A DNA stretch of 64,000 nt from Tenrec ecaudatus (lineage: Eukaryota; Chordata; Mammalia; Afrosoricida; Tenrecidae), in assembly GCF_050624435.1 (NCBI RefSeq), contig NC_134541.1:102482805-102546804 (forward strand), given 5' to 3'. How positions within the stretch are numbered: the stretch's first letter is position 1; each line of letters begins with the position of its first letter. Positions 33,160 through 43,316 of the stretch are shown in pieces. Both the position numbers and the translations under genes were made by a program. The notes beneath the pieces are model-generated. The model saw only the letters and a program-made list of their open reading frames with translations, had not been told where the DNA came from and did not search any database.

Positions 33160-33533
33160 GGCCCACACTCACTGCCATTACATCTATACCAAGTTATAGC
33201 AGCCCTCCAGGACAGGAGCCCTGGTGGTGTAATGGTTATGCACTGGGCTGTGATCCACATGATCATCAGTTCAGAACCACTGGGCTTTCTACATCAGTAA
33301 ACCTTTACAGTCTGGGAAACCCACAGGAGGTCACTATGAGTCAGCACTGAATTTACGGCAGCAGTGAGTTTTGGCTTTGTTATAGGACAGGGCAAAACTC
33401 CCCCTATGTGATTCTGAGACTATAACTTTTTATAGGTATAGAAAACTTTGTTTTTCTCCCAAGGAGTGCCTGGTGGTTTTGAACTGCTGACCTTGCCATT
33501 AGCAACCCAACTTGTAACCACCAGGGTTCCTAA
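33160..33533 (-). mobile_element. AfroSINE split by another AfroSINE
   Basis: Left part actgccattacatctatacc to agccctccaggaca, right part resuming aggacagggcaaaactcccc, gttttgaactgctgacc and the head accaccagggttcc. Excising 33215-33383 plus one aggaca restores a continuous antisense SINE. Confidence 0.88.
33215..33383 (+). mobile_element. AfroSINE inserted into an AfroSINE
   Basis: ggagccctggtggtgtaatg head, atgatcatcagttcagaacc, ggtcactatgagtcagcact and ggcagcagtgagttttggct. Flanked by aggaca at 33209-33214 and 33384-33389. An internal deletion removes part of the middle. Confidence 0.88.
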
Positions 33534-34049
33534 TGATGATGTCCAGCTGGGGTTTAATAATACATCTGTGTGTTATTTTTGTAGCGACTATTTATAGTAA
33601 GCAATCCAGGGCTTCCTACTTACAATTCCCCCACCAACAGCTTAATTACATTTAAAAAAGTAAGCTGATTTATTGTTGTTGTTAGTTGCTAGAAAGTTGG
33701 TTGAAACCAGCGGGCAACTTTCTGTCTCAATTGCAGTTTCCCAAAGGGTGACCTGGCCTCCCTGGGAGCACACTGGAATGAACCTAGGGGGGGTGAAAAA
33801 GCAGACACATACACTGTAGTTTAATTATGGGCTGTTGGACATGAGTCTTTAATTGCCAGTGGGCTCTGAGTCATTTTTCTCTCCTGACAATAGGGGTGGG
33901 GTCAAGGTCAAGTAAGTATGGCCACTTGTGGTGAACAGAATGAAACATTACTTGGCCCCCGGCCACCGTCTACATAACTGGGGTGTTGGGACCTGTGCTT
34001 GGGCCTATTGTGAGGTAGCTCCCCTTGTAAAGGTTTCACGAACTCGTTT
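33534..34049. other. Unique A/T-rich stretch
   Basis: 33640-33700 carries attgttgttgttagttgct, a possible RTE tail remnant. 33810-33900 has gtttaattatgggctg and tctttaattgccagtgg, which looks like conserved non-coding DNA but is untested. Confidence 0.35.
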
Positions 34050-34235
34050 TCAGAAGTAGAGTGCCAGGCCTTTCTTCCTGGTCTGTCTCCGCCTGGAAGT
34101 TCCCTTGGAACCTATCCACAATGGGGTGGTGGTGGGGAGACAGGGGCTCTGATGGTTTTTGAAATATTGGTGGCAGAACTTCCGTCATGATTGCACCATG
34201 TGTCAAACCACCACAGAGTGACAGACACAGAAGGA
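34050..34235 (-). mobile_element. AfroSINE-related SINE (Gly-head type)
   Basis: gtgccaggcctttcttcctg, gtctgtctccgcctggaagt, gatggtttttgaaatattgg, tggcagaacttccgtcatga and ccaccacagagtgacagaca. Antisense, with the tRNA-like head missing. Confidence 0.68.
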
Positions 34236-34239
34236 AACA

Positions 34240-34402
34240 CAGTCCAATACCAAACCAAACCAAACTCAGTGCCATCAAGTCACTGCTGACGCATACAGAC
34301 CCCCTGTGCGGTTCTGAGAATAAGTGTTTATGGGAGTAGAAAGCCTATCTTTCTCCTGCATAGATGCTGATGGCTTTGAACTGCTGACCATGCTACTAGT
34401 AA
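34240..34402 (-). mobile_element. AfroSINE, head missing
   Basis: ccaaactcagtgccatcaag, gtttatgggagtagaaagcc, gatggctttgaactgctgac. Abuts the preceding SINE. Confidence 0.82.
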
Positions 34403-34492
34403 ACATTTGTGATTGAATGTGGAGAGAAATGGTCATGCAGGAGGTGTCTGTCTTTAATTATACCATTTATGTTGAGCTTTCCTCTTGAGCTA

Positions 34493-34706
34493 TATAGCCC
34501 TGGTGGCGTACTAGTTACACATTGGGCTGCTAACCACAAGGTTATCTGTTCAAAACCACCAGCCGCTCCAAGGGAGAAAGAGGAGGCTTTCTACTACCAT
34601 AAAAAGCATCTACCATCTCAGAAACCCACAGGGTCAGTTCTGTCCTGTTCTGTAGGGTCGCTCTGAGTTGGAATTGGCTTCAAGGCAGTGGGTTTGAGTT
34701 TTGAGG
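34493..34706 (+). mobile_element. AfroSINE, full length, well preserved
   Basis: tatagccctggtggcgtact head, gggctgctaaccacaaggtt, gttcaaaaccaccagccgct, ggaggctttctactaccata, tagggtcgctctgagttgga and ggcagtgggtttgagttttg. One of the best copies to use as a local reference. Confidence 0.93.
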
Positions 34707-35173
34707 TATTCCTGGTGAATAGACCTCTTGATTTCTGTAAAATGCCCCTCAGGTCTAACTCCTGGTTTTGGTCTGCTTCATCGGAAGATGCTGCCAGGGC
34801 TTAGAACCATTTCCTTCTGACAGCAGCCTTTGCTGAGAATTTGCATTCCCACCACAGACCTATTGCACCAGAATTAACGCTTTAACAAGATTTCCAGGGG
34901 ATTCTTAGGTTAACACAAGACTGATGCCCAAGTACAATTGTTCCCTGCAGGTTAGTGAGTAAGCACAAGCTGGCTTCTGCTTCCCTTCTTTATTGGGTCT
35001 TCTGCCCACATGGTCAAACTGGAATGAACTGGTTCAAAGGTCTGGTGGTTACAGGACTGCAGCCTGTCATCCTGTCTGCTTCCTGGCTGCCTGCTGTACC
35101 TTTCCATGAAGTTCTGTGTCGCTCTCGCTCGCTCTCTTTCCATTTAAAATGCATAGAAAAGAGCTGGGTCTTG
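34707..35173. other. Unique stretch
   Basis: Nothing recognised. Confidence 0.35.
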
Positions 35174-35174
35174 G

Positions 35175-35212
<38 letters not shown>

Positions 35213-35224
35213 GCGTGTGTGTGT
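35174..35224. repeat. (TG)n microsatellite
   Basis: About 17 uninterrupted units, then an interruption (caggc) and four more. Confidence 0.96.
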
Positions 35225-35634
35225 CTGTCTATCTTGATCATCTCTGTCTTAGTGCATTGCCATTCACTGTAAAAGTTTATGTGTTTGGATCGAGTGTGCT
35301 GTTTTTTTATTGGTTTGCTCTATTTTGCCTCTTTTTATTTTCCCCTTTTAGTCTCTGTGTTTTGCTATGTTAGTTCTTTTATTTCTGTTGCCACAAACGA
35401 CAGGTATCACTGTGGTACGAGTGCCCTGGGTAGTGGCCAGTGGAGTGCTCTTTGGGCCCTGCGGCGGCCCCCATTCCTGGCAGGCTGGCCCTGTGGGCTG
35501 CATGCATCTCACACTTTGATTCTGTGGGGTTCTTGTTCTGCCCCGCCCCTCTGACTGCAGCTGGACAAAGTTCCCTGCTTGTAAAAGCACAGGTGAATAT
35601 ACTGGGGTCAGCAGGAAAGCCCAGCCTCTCAAAC
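35225..35634. other. Unique stretch
   Basis: T-rich at 35300-35390. No gene or repeat recognised. Confidence 0.35.
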
Positions 35635-35795
35635 TGATTCCAGTTCATGTGTGTCAGAATAGAACTCTGTTTCATAGCTGATTTAAAAAAAATAGATAGC
35701 TAGGCCTTTCTTCTGAGGTCCCTCTAGGTGGACTTGAACCTGTAGTCTTCACTTAGCAAGCCAGCAAGCTTACCAATTGCATCACCCAAACTCTA
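35635..35795 (-). mobile_element. AfroSINE, alternative central segment
   Basis: ctgattccagttcatgtgtg, tagctaggcctttcttctga, ggtccctctaggtggacttg and aagcttaccaattgcatcac. Same subtype as 43317. Confidence 0.65.
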
Positions 35796-35796
35796 A

Positions 35797-35976
35797 AACC
35801 AAACCCACTGCCAGTAAGTCAATTCCAACAGAGAGAAGTCCTGCACAGGGGCCTGAGACTGTCCGTCTTTTGGGGAGCAGACAGCCCCGGCTTTCTCCCT
35901 CCGAGTAGCTGGTGGGTTTGAATGGGCAGCCTTGTGGTTAGCAGCCCAACACCGGAATAACATTGCCACCAGGGTA
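35797..35976 (-). mobile_element. AfroSINE, near full length
   Basis: aaacccactgccagtaagtc, gcagacagccccggctttct, agctggtgggtttgaatggg, agccttgtggttagcagccc and ttgccaccagggtaatc. Confidence 0.85.
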
Positions 35977-36009
35977 ATCTCCTTATTTTGTGGTCCATAA
36001 CTGGAACTC

Positions 36010-36605
36010 CAAAATTAAAGAAGACCAACATTCTCACAAGTAGACCAGTAGGTAACATCATGATAAGTGGAGAAACGATGGAAGCTATCGAGGGTCGTAT
36101 CTTTCTTGGATCAACAATTGATGCTCAGGGAAGCAGCAGTCAAGAGAGCAAAAGATGCATTGCATTGGGTAACTGCTGCATGAGACCTGTTTAGAGAGTT
36201 GAAGTGCAGGGAGGTTACTCTGAGGACTAAGGGGCACCAGACCCAGGCAAGCCATGGTATGCATGTGAGTATGCATGTGGAAAAGTTGGAACTTGAATAA
36301 TTTTTTAAAAACCCATTTACATTCTGGTGCTGGAGAAGTATATTCAAAGTACCACATACTGCCAAACAAACCTGTCTTGGAAGAAGTATGGCCAAAGCGT
36401 CCTTCAGGAGAGTCAGTCCCTGGAGAAGGACAGCGTGCTTGGGAAAGTAGAAGGGCAGCTGAAGGGAAGAAAGCCGTCAAGGGGTTGGACTGACACATGG
36501 CTGCACCAGAGGGCTCGGACAGAGGAACACGCATGAGGACCGCACAGGACTGGGCCGTGTTCTGTTCTGTTGTGAACGGGGTCTCTGTGGGTCAGAACCA
36601 ACATC
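36010..36605 (+). mobile_element. RTE LINE ORF2 C-terminal fragment
   Basis: The sense frame at 35988-36194 carries FLGSTIDAQGSSSQE and a CIALGN-like end, the conserved stretch behind the RT thumb. A gap follows, then the C-terminal segment (ccaaagcgtccttcaggag, agtccctggagaaggacagc) and the 3' end ttctgttgtgaacggggtct. Interrupted by stops and a deletion, so non-functional. Confidence 0.8.
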
Positions 36606-36961
36606 AACACCAGCAACAGCCTTGTCCATGTCACTTCACATCTTAACAGCATCTGCAGGCTAGGGCATGGATATTTGGGGACAACCATATTGCTCACTTT
36701 GGATTTTATAATATGAATTTTATAAATTCTTATGAAAAATTATTTTTTTAATGTCAGCTTTTTAGCAAAGACTTTTGCATTACCAGAGTTATTGCTCTAG
36801 ACATCATAGGAGGGGACTTCAGAAACCTCATGGAAAGATAATGTTTTTTGCTCAAATTTTTCATAGCATCTTGATATTAAAAATACTTAGCTGGTGTGGT
36901 GGGGGTGGGGAAGAAAAAAATACTTAGCTTTACACAGAGTACTCGAGGTTACTGTTGCACC
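36606..36961. other. A/T-rich unique stretch
   Basis: 36700-36760 is almost pure A/T. Nothing else recognised. Confidence 0.35.
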
Positions 36962-37182
36962 AAACCAAACCAACCAAACCTAATTCACTGCCATCAAGTC
37001 GAGGTCCTCTCATGAGGACCCCATAGGGAAAGGTAGGACGGCCCCTGTGAGTTCCTCAGACTGTAGCTCCTTACAGAAAGGAGCAGAAAAGCTCTGTCTC
37101 CCTTGGAGTGACTGGTGGTTTTGAACTGCTGACCTTGTAATTAGCAGCTCAATGTGTAACCACTAGGCCACCAGGGCTCCTT
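36962..37182 (-). mobile_element. AfroSINE, full length
   Basis: Begins with the tail aaaccaaaccaaccaaacct, then cactgccatcaagtcgaggt, gactggtggttttgaactgc, cttgtaattagcagctcaat and the head ccactaggccaccagggctc. The tail (ccaaac)n is the A-rich SINE terminus seen in other complete copies. Confidence 0.92.
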
Positions 37183-37424
37183 AATATGTGAAATACACAA
37201 ACCTGTTGCTGAGCATGCTTCATCCAGTGTGCTACAGGGGTATACACTCGCAACTATGTATATTTAGCCACACAAACCAAAATAAGGATACTCGTTTTAA
37301 GCCGCCATGTCTATTAGCAAATTGAGAGGGAAATCGTTTTGTGTACTTACCCAAATATTGACATGTCTCATGCTCTTGCTTCCTTCCAAAGGAATCTGCA
37401 TCTCCCTCTGATACCATTCCCCTT
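37183..37424. other. Unique stretch
   Basis: No recognised element. Confidence 0.3.
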
Positions 37425-37605
37425 CAGAGAGCCCTGTGGTGCTGTTGGGTAAATGCTATACTCTAACCCCAAGTTCAGCAGTTCAAACCCACCAGTTGCC
37501 CTGCAGGAGAAGGACGCGGGTGCCTGCTCTTGAAAAGATTTAAAACCTCAGAAGCTCTAAGTAGAGTCACTATGCATTAAAATAGACTTGTGGCAGCGGA
37601 CTTTT
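37425..37605 (+). mobile_element. AfroSINE, decayed 3' half
   Basis: agagccctgtggtgctgttg, aagttcagcagttcaaaccc, gcaggagaaggacgcgggtg and gtcactatgcattaaaatag. Confidence 0.83.
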
Positions 37606-37770
37606 AAAACAATTATTTAATTTAAAAGTTTATTAAGGATGTCATGTCCCTTCAGCTTGAAGAATTTTTTGCAGCAAGAGTGAGGACTTTCTATAAGGGC
37701 GGATTGCTGCCTTGAATTCTCATTGGAAATTCTTTATTTAGCCTTAACTCTGAAATTGTGTTTTCATTGA

Positions 37771-38043
37771 GTACAGAATAGGGATCTGTCTTGCAGTACT
37801 TTCACGGTGTACCCAGCCGTCTTCAGGGCGTCTGTGGGAAGTGTACTGCTCCCTGCACAAAGAGTCCTTATTCTCTTGCTGATCTTCATATTGATCCTGT
37901 TCCTAATTGTAAACCGAGGGACACCTCAGTGTAACCACCAACGACCACAGGATGAGGACGAAGCTGTCAACTCTCCTAGAGATTGGCAGTCTCAAACACC
38001 GAGTCTAATGGCAACGGACAAACCCAGTCATGATGTTACGGAA
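37771..38043 (+). other. Possible terminal exon or decayed frame with one membrane segment
   Basis: Open from 37771 to a TGA at 38041-38043. gatctgtcttgcag, ending at 37796, resembles a splice acceptor. The frame encodes a hydrophobic segment VLILLLIFILILFLIVNR followed by a polar acidic tail of about 43 residues. There is no ATG near the start. AATAAA is at 38441. An old interspersed repeat seems to begin right after the stop, which weakens the exon reading. I do not recognise the protein. Confidence 0.2.
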
Positions 38044-38290
38044 TGACTGGGCTCTGCTGGATGGTTCTTCTGCTCCACATGATGTCAGCGGGGACCACAG
38101 CTATCTTAGAGCATCCATGGCTCACGATGCAGCTCGTTGCTTGTGCTGACTGTTGGCTTGGAAGCCCAGTGAGTGGTACAGTTGACCGCAGGGCTAACAC
38201 GTTGCTTGGGCTTCTCAAGGCATGGCAGCTGGATTCTGAGTGGATATCAACCCTGATGAGTGCTTTAAGAAGACATAAGTGAACTTAACT
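38044..38290. repeat. Old interspersed repeat, family uncertain
   Basis: gctggatggttcttctgctc, tgctgactgttggcttggaa, ttgcttgggcttctcaaggc and atggcagctggattctgag recall a common ancient placental repeat, L1- or DNA-type. I cannot fix the family. Confidence 0.35.
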
Positions 38291-38977
38291 GGCTCTTTTA
38301 TAAGTAGGCAATTATACTGGTCATACCATTACAACCAGATTCAAGAACCTGTAAATGTCTCAAGGATGGGGCTGTTTAGCCAAGTCTTCTTTAGTATACC
38401 TGCCACACCTACCTTTCTGCCTGGCTCATTAGAAATTCTTAATAAATATGACCTGTCCGTATTATTTTTGAATTCACACGGCCTGTGAAGGTCAAACCAG
38501 TTATAGATCCCTGCTGTGTTTCCCTGCTACGTTAATGCTTCCGGAAGCTGTTGGCCAAATCTAAACAAGCAGCAAGATCTCTCTCCCTTAGTATATCCAG
38601 CTTATATCTTTATCCTCTTATCTCAAGAGCATTTTCTTTCATATGTTTTCAAATATAAACTGAGCTTAGCAGAGTGAATGGGTTGAGGATTTCCCTGCTC
38701 TGGTCTCCCCCTGCCCCTCCCCATGTCTCTCCAGTGGACAAAGCACCAAGCACTACTGTCTCCTGGTGTTTCAAAGGAGAAAGAATCAGCGCTGAGATCC
38801 AGGACTTAGGGGCAGATTGTGCGTCTTATACTTGATGCTCTGGACCATGAAACCTGCCGAGTCAATTTCTTTGGAGGTTGTACTCATAAAGAGGACAAAT
38901 GAGCCATGTGAACCACCTAGAGGTCACTGAGGTTGGAGCTGGAAGACTGAAGTCAAATAGTCTTGCAGACTTTAAAG
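38291..38977. other. Unique stretch
   Basis: No gene or repeat recognised. AATAAA at 38441-38446 has no transcript evidence. Confidence 0.3.
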
Positions 38978-39036
38978 GTGCCCTGGTGGTGCAGTGGGTG
39001 ATGTATTATTAGGCTGCCAACCACAGTTCCAACCCC
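38978..39036 (+). mobile_element. AfroSINE head fragment
   Basis: ggtgccctggtggtgcagtg, aggctgccaaccacagttcc. Only the tRNA-like head remains. Confidence 0.75.
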
Positions 39037-39584
39037 TTCTTTTTCTGTGTCACCTGACTTTTTCTATGTCACCTGCCCTTATACAGAACAAGAACCCAGG
39101 GCTTCTCTGTTTTGGAAGTACTGCATCATCCCATTGTTGCTGTCAGTTTTGAAAATATACTCAGCGAAACATCTACCGATTAAACAATTTCACATTGATT
39201 ACATTCTTAAGTGTGCTGCCGTTCTCACCCACCATTTAGGGGATTTTAGAAGATAGTTTTGGTTTAAAGACTCATTTCAAGACAGTAGTTTTGAGGTTCA
39301 CCCAGCCTCAGTGATTCCAGAAATGCTAGGTTCCATGGAAGTTTGAAATCCTCATCTACATTTCCCCCTGTTGATCAGATTTCCCCTATGGAATCTTTGA
39401 CTGGGTAGTTCAGTAATGGTGGCCGGGCACCCTCGGGTTCTATAGTCTCATGGCAAAGGAGGCAGCTGCCCGAGAAGGCACTCTTCCACGTGCTGTTGGC
39501 GCGTCTTCTTCCCCAGCAGATCTTCTGGGCATCAAGACCAGCTCCACCAAGAGTAGAGACCCTCACATTTTAGTGTATGAAAGC
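39037..39584. other. Unique stretch
   Basis: A repeated ttttctgtgtcacctgac / ttttctatgtcacctgcc pair at 39040-39078. Nothing else recognised. Confidence 0.3.
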
Positions 39585-39680
39585 ATCACCTTGGAAAAGT
39601 AGTAAAATTCGGAGTCTCATTCCAGTCATGCTAGGTCAGCAGCTCGAGTGGGGGTGAGGCGGGAGACCCACGGATATGGA
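39585..39680. mobile_element. MER5-like remnant (hAT-Charlie)
   Basis: agcatcaccttggaaaagta, aaaattcggagtctcattcc and caggtcagcagctcgagtggg-type order (tcagcagctcgagtgggggt) recall the MER5 pattern of a transposed heterozygote-free old hAT element. Weak. Confidence 0.35.
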
Positions 39681-39754
39681 CCCATTACCTTTCCACAGGA
39701 TTCTATGCGACTGGTCCATGGACTGCTTTTTGAGTGGCAAGATGTTAGGACAGT

Positions 39755-39960
39755 GTGTCTCAGCATCAGGCCATTCGGCACTTGGGAAATGCTGTGTTGT
39801 CGGGGTCCCCCTTGTGCATGGTAGGGCACTCCGTACTATCCACAGCCTCTCTCCATTGGCTGTGGGGAGTAACCACTTCAGTTGTAACAAATGAAGATAC
39901 CTCTAGATGTTGTCAAGTATCCCTCAGACGGCAACATGACCCACTGCGTGGTTTCTGTCC
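39755..39960 (-). mobile_element. Old hAT-Charlie-type non-autonomous element
   Basis: On the minus strand: gttgccgtctgagggatact, tgacaacatctagaggtatc, ttgttacaactgaagtggtt, gtgccctaccatgcacaagg and ggaccccgacaacacagcat. This follows the widespread placental element with the form ggcaatgtctggagacattt and ttggttgtcacaactggggg. Confidence 0.55.
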
Positions 39961-40367
39961 TGAAAGGCTGGTGGACGGAGGGGACACTCATTGAGCAGCT
40001 GGGCAATGGAAGATCGGTTCTGACTTAGAGATTGTAACTGGTGGGTGGGATACCGCGCACTAAGAGATGGCCAATATTTGGCTACAGAAACCCTGTGGAA
40101 TCGTCAAATCTAGAAAGAAGGATTTGGGATCCATCAGTATATGGTTACAACCATAAAAGAAATGGATACTGCCATTTCTAAATGCATTGTTTATTTAGAG
40201 ATGAACAGAGGACAGCGTTTGGAGGAAGGTTAACTTGTCAGGAGGCAGATAAGAGGAGATCCCTGAGTCAAGCATGTGGCCCCTAGACGCCCTTCAAGCC
40301 TGGGACTGAATCCATGCTGCGAGGATCATCTCTCAACCAAACATAGATGGAGCTGGACGGTGAGTGT
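39961..40367. other. Unique stretch
   Basis: No element recognised. Confidence 0.3.
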
Positions 40368-40563
40368 CAGGTGCCTTGGCGGTGGAATGGCTGTGTTTTG
40401 GGCGGCTGACCGCACGGCCAGCAGCTGAGAACATCAGGTGTTCCTGGGGAGCAGAGGAGAGTTTCTATTCCCATCTAGAGTTACCGTCGGAGAAACGTGC
40501 AGGGGCAGTTCTACCCTGCCCTCCTCGGGCCATTAGGGGTGGGCATGACCCTGGGGCAGCGAG
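40368..40563 (+). mobile_element. AfroSINE
   Basis: caggtgccttggcggtggaa, gcggctgaccgcacggccag, gcaggggcagttctaccctg and atgaccctggggcagcgag. Confidence 0.83.
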
Positions 40564-41249
40564 CTGGGTGCCTCACTGCGGTTTGGGGTCCTCCTTCACA
40601 TGTCTTCCAGGACCCACTCTCCGTCCATTCTCCCATTGGCTCTCTACCCAGCTCCTTCTGTTTTTACTGAGCACACCGTGGGAGTTGGACTGCTGCCGTC
40701 CTGGCCTCTCGTGGGGTGTGCAGGCTCATTTAGTGTAGGGACATTGGCACCATGCGCCCACGACTGGCCCTATTTCTGCTTGTCACATCAGAAGAAGCTG
40801 TGATTTCTTGCTTTTAGCCCAGTCCAATATGCCGTGTGTTCAGTGCCCTGGCTCCCAGCTGCCCAACTTTGAAGGCCGTGGAGGCTACTTTTTGGAACGT
40901 CTTTGGTTCTTTGCAAATGCTTTGCGGCTCTGCACCCCCCCACCCCGCCCCCTCCTCCCCTCACCAGGCACCAGGCACCAGTCACTGCTGAGTCAGCCCA
41001 GGCCAGCTGCTGCTTCGGCACAGAGGGTTAGAGACGGACCTGTGGGCTGTGTTCTGCCAGCTTGCCGGTGTGCCCCCGATGGGACTCAGGGAGAAAGGTC
41101 TATTTCATGAGAAGTAGTAGTCCACATGGTACCCCAAAATGGGTGCCTCTCAGAGCTCAGCGCCTCCAGGATTTCCAGCTATCAGTCAGTTCCACACCAA
41201 AAAGGAAGCAAACATGCACACAAAATGCCTGTCAGCAACCACTGGAGGG
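40564..41249. other. Unique stretch
   Basis: Holds the quadruplex motif at 40935-40960. 40580-40640 is L2-like in composition (cctcctggtcttccaggac type) but not assignable. Confidence 0.35.
40935..40960 (-). other. G-quadruplex motif
   Basis: C runs of 7, 4, 5 and 4 on the plus strand, separated by 1, 1 and 4 bases, give a canonical quadruplex on the minus strand. Confidence 0.8.
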
Positions 41250-41490
41250 TTGCTTAGCAGCCTGGTAGTCTAGTCGGCTACGCACTGAGCTGCTAAGCAC
41301 AAGGTCAGTGGTTCAAACCCACCAGTTACCCAAGAAAGATGCTGTTTCCTGCTCCAGGACAACAAGGGGCTCCAAGTACCACGGTTGGGGGGACGGTGCG
41401 GACCGGGGCAGAGTTCCCTTCTGTTGTTCACACCAAGGGTCTCTGTGCATCATTGCTGACTGCACAGACCCAACGATGACGACAACAACA
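41250..41490 (+). mobile_element. AfroSINE with extended 3' end
   Basis: cagcctggtagtctagtcgg, gagctgctaagcacaaggtc, agtggttcaaacccaccagt (a good B box) and ggctccaagtaccacggttg. It then passes into an RTE-like end with ttctgttgttcacaccaagg and acgatgacgacaacaacagc. Confidence 0.75.
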
Positions 41491-41838
41491 GCAGAGTCCT
41501 CACGAGGTTCTTGCTGTTTGGTGCTGTTGAGTCTGTTACGACGGGCAGCTGCCCGCGTGCACAAGGACAGACGCCGCCTGCTTCTCGGCCATCCTCTGTT
41601 TGGGCCCATGGTGGTCGCCACGTTCCCCATCCAACTTGTCCACGTGGACTCAGTTGCACATCTGGGGCCTTCCTCTTGGTCGCGGCCCCTCCTCTTTACC
41701 CAGTGTGTGCTCTTGCTTGACCACGTGTCCAAAGCACGGGATAGCAAGTCTCACCATCTGGCTATACTTCTTCCAAGATAGATTTGTTTGTCCTTTTAGC
41801 CATCCCTGGTCCTGTCAGTACTCTTCCCAGCACCATAA
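41491..41838 (-). mobile_element. RTE LINE 3' fragment
   Basis: ttcttgctgtttggtgctgt, ccttcctcttggtcgcggcc, tgaccacgtgtccaaagcac, ctatacttcttccaagatag and atttgtttgtccttttagcc, antisense. It meets the previous SINE tail to tail. Confidence 0.72.
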
Positions 41839-41840
41839 TT

Positions 41841-41866
41841 CAAATGCATGGATTACCATGCATTTG
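41841..41866. other. Perfect 11-bp inverted repeat, 4-nt loop
   Basis: caaatgcatgg (41841-41851), loop atta, ccatgcatttg (41856-41866). Perfectly complementary arms. Confidence 0.95.
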
Positions 41867-41954
41867 AGTAGGGTATACATGCACAATTACCATGCATTAC
41901 GAGTGAAGTATAAATGCCCAATTCATGCATTATGAGTAGGGTATGAATGCAGAA
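41853..41954. repeat. Three-copy minisatellite, about 34 bp unit
   Basis: Units at 41853-41886, 41887-41921 and 41922-41954. Each has a CATGCATT core, then GAGTaGgGTATa, then ATGC and an AA end. The inverted repeat at 41841 overlaps the first unit. Confidence 0.88.
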
Positions 41955-42599
41955 TGGTATCCTGCCCTTTCATGTGCCTCCCTCGTGGGCATTTGTAAGC
42001 CCAGGTGCCCCTGTCTACTTTGTTGTGAGGTTTGTGGACCACCTACAGGATGGCATTACATACTGAGGCGGCCTGTGGGCCCCTGACCTCTTCTGCTTTC
42101 TGCTTGAGCACTCTCACCGGGTCCTGCCCCAGAGGCGGCACCTACTGCCTGCCCCTCAGAGCATCAGAGTTGTTGAGCTGCGAGTGTTGTGTCTTTAATA
42201 CCGTCTCGGGTTTACTGCTACATGTTGTTATTATTTCCATTGTTGTTAAAATAAACAGCAAACCCATTCAACCATGTCCCCACAGACAAATCAGGAATGC
42301 ACCTCCTAAGGGGCTCAGTGGGCCTGGTTCCCCCTGCCACCAACAGACCTGAGACAAGGGGGGGATGCGAAGGGGGGCAGGGGCTCTCCCCATGGAGGGA
42401 GTTGGGAACTGGCTGTGAGCAGGGAAAAGGAGAGGAGTGATAATAATGTAATTAGCACCTTTCCTCTGATTAGCAGCCAGGCAATTATTGAAAAGGTTTA
42501 GAGAGAAACTGTGAAGAGATCCCAGGGCAACCCCAGGGGAGAGGAAGGCAGCAACTTGCCTTTAGATGGGAAGAAATGCAAATAGTTGCAGGCAGGGAT
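41955..42599. other. Unique stretch, part possibly conserved
   Basis: 42430-42510 is A/T-rich with several TAAT/ATTA motifs (gataataatgtaattagcac, tctgattagcagccaggcaa, ttattg) typical of homeodomain sites and developmental enhancers. This is inference only. Confidence 0.35.
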
Positions 42600-42770
42600 C
42601 CTGGGCCTCTCCTCCCTCTTCCCTAGTGGCCTTCTCCCTGGCCCTCCCCACTTGCCTTCTGCCACAGGCCCTTTGCACAGGCAGTTCTCTTCTTACAAGG
42701 GCACCCTTTCCTCACCCAGACTCCCTTAGGGAAACCTCTGGCCACCCAGATAAGTCCCACCCCCTTTTGT
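42600..42770 (+). mobile_element. L2-like LINE 3' fragment
   Basis: tgccacaggccctttgcaca, ggcagttctcttcttacaag and gcaccctttcctcacccaga follow the L2 3' end, where ggccTTTGCACttGCtgTTC is the hallmark. Confidence 0.6.
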
Positions 42771-42789
42771 AGGTTAAGCATTGGAGTGT

Positions 42790-42950
42790 TCACCAGAACC
42801 TTGGCGGTGAGAACACACCAGCTGATGGAGACTGACTTGGCAGGCTGCTTCTGTAAAGATTCACAGACTTGGAGACCCTGTGTGGCAGCTCTGCTCTGTC
42901 CTACAGCTTGCTTGCAGTCAGAATCAACCCTTTGGTAATGGGTTTACCAA
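42790..42950 (+). mobile_element. AfroSINE
   Basis: caccagaaccttggcggtga, ggctgcttctgtaaagattc, agacttggagaccctgtgtg and gcagtcagaatcaacccttt. Confidence 0.75.
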
Positions 42951-43099
42951 GGCACAGTGGACACTACTCCTTCAAAGGAGCAACGCCTATGGCAGTTTGA
43001 TGAGTGATTTGGTAGCTTGGCTAAGGAGCATCTCCCAGTCTAGATGGAGTGCATCATCTCTTAGCACAACATTAGGCAGAGATGAATAAAGAGGAAGGA

Positions 43100-43270
43100 G
43101 GATTATTAGATGGATGAATGAATAAATGGATGGATGGATGAATAAATATATGGTTGGACAAATGTATGAATAGTGGATGGATAAATGGATATATGAATGG
43201 ATGAATGGATGGATAAATGTATGTATGTACATATGTATGTGAATGTGTGAATGGATGGATGGATGGCTGG
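43100..43270. repeat. (GGAT/GAAT)n degenerate tetranucleotide array
   Basis: About 170 bp of GGAT, GAAT and AAAT units. The Ile-His-Pro-Ser frames on the minus strand are artefacts. Confidence 0.93.
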
Positions 43271-43316
43271 ATTAAAAGTACACTTGACATCTGATCCTAT
43301 GAATTTGGTAGAAACA

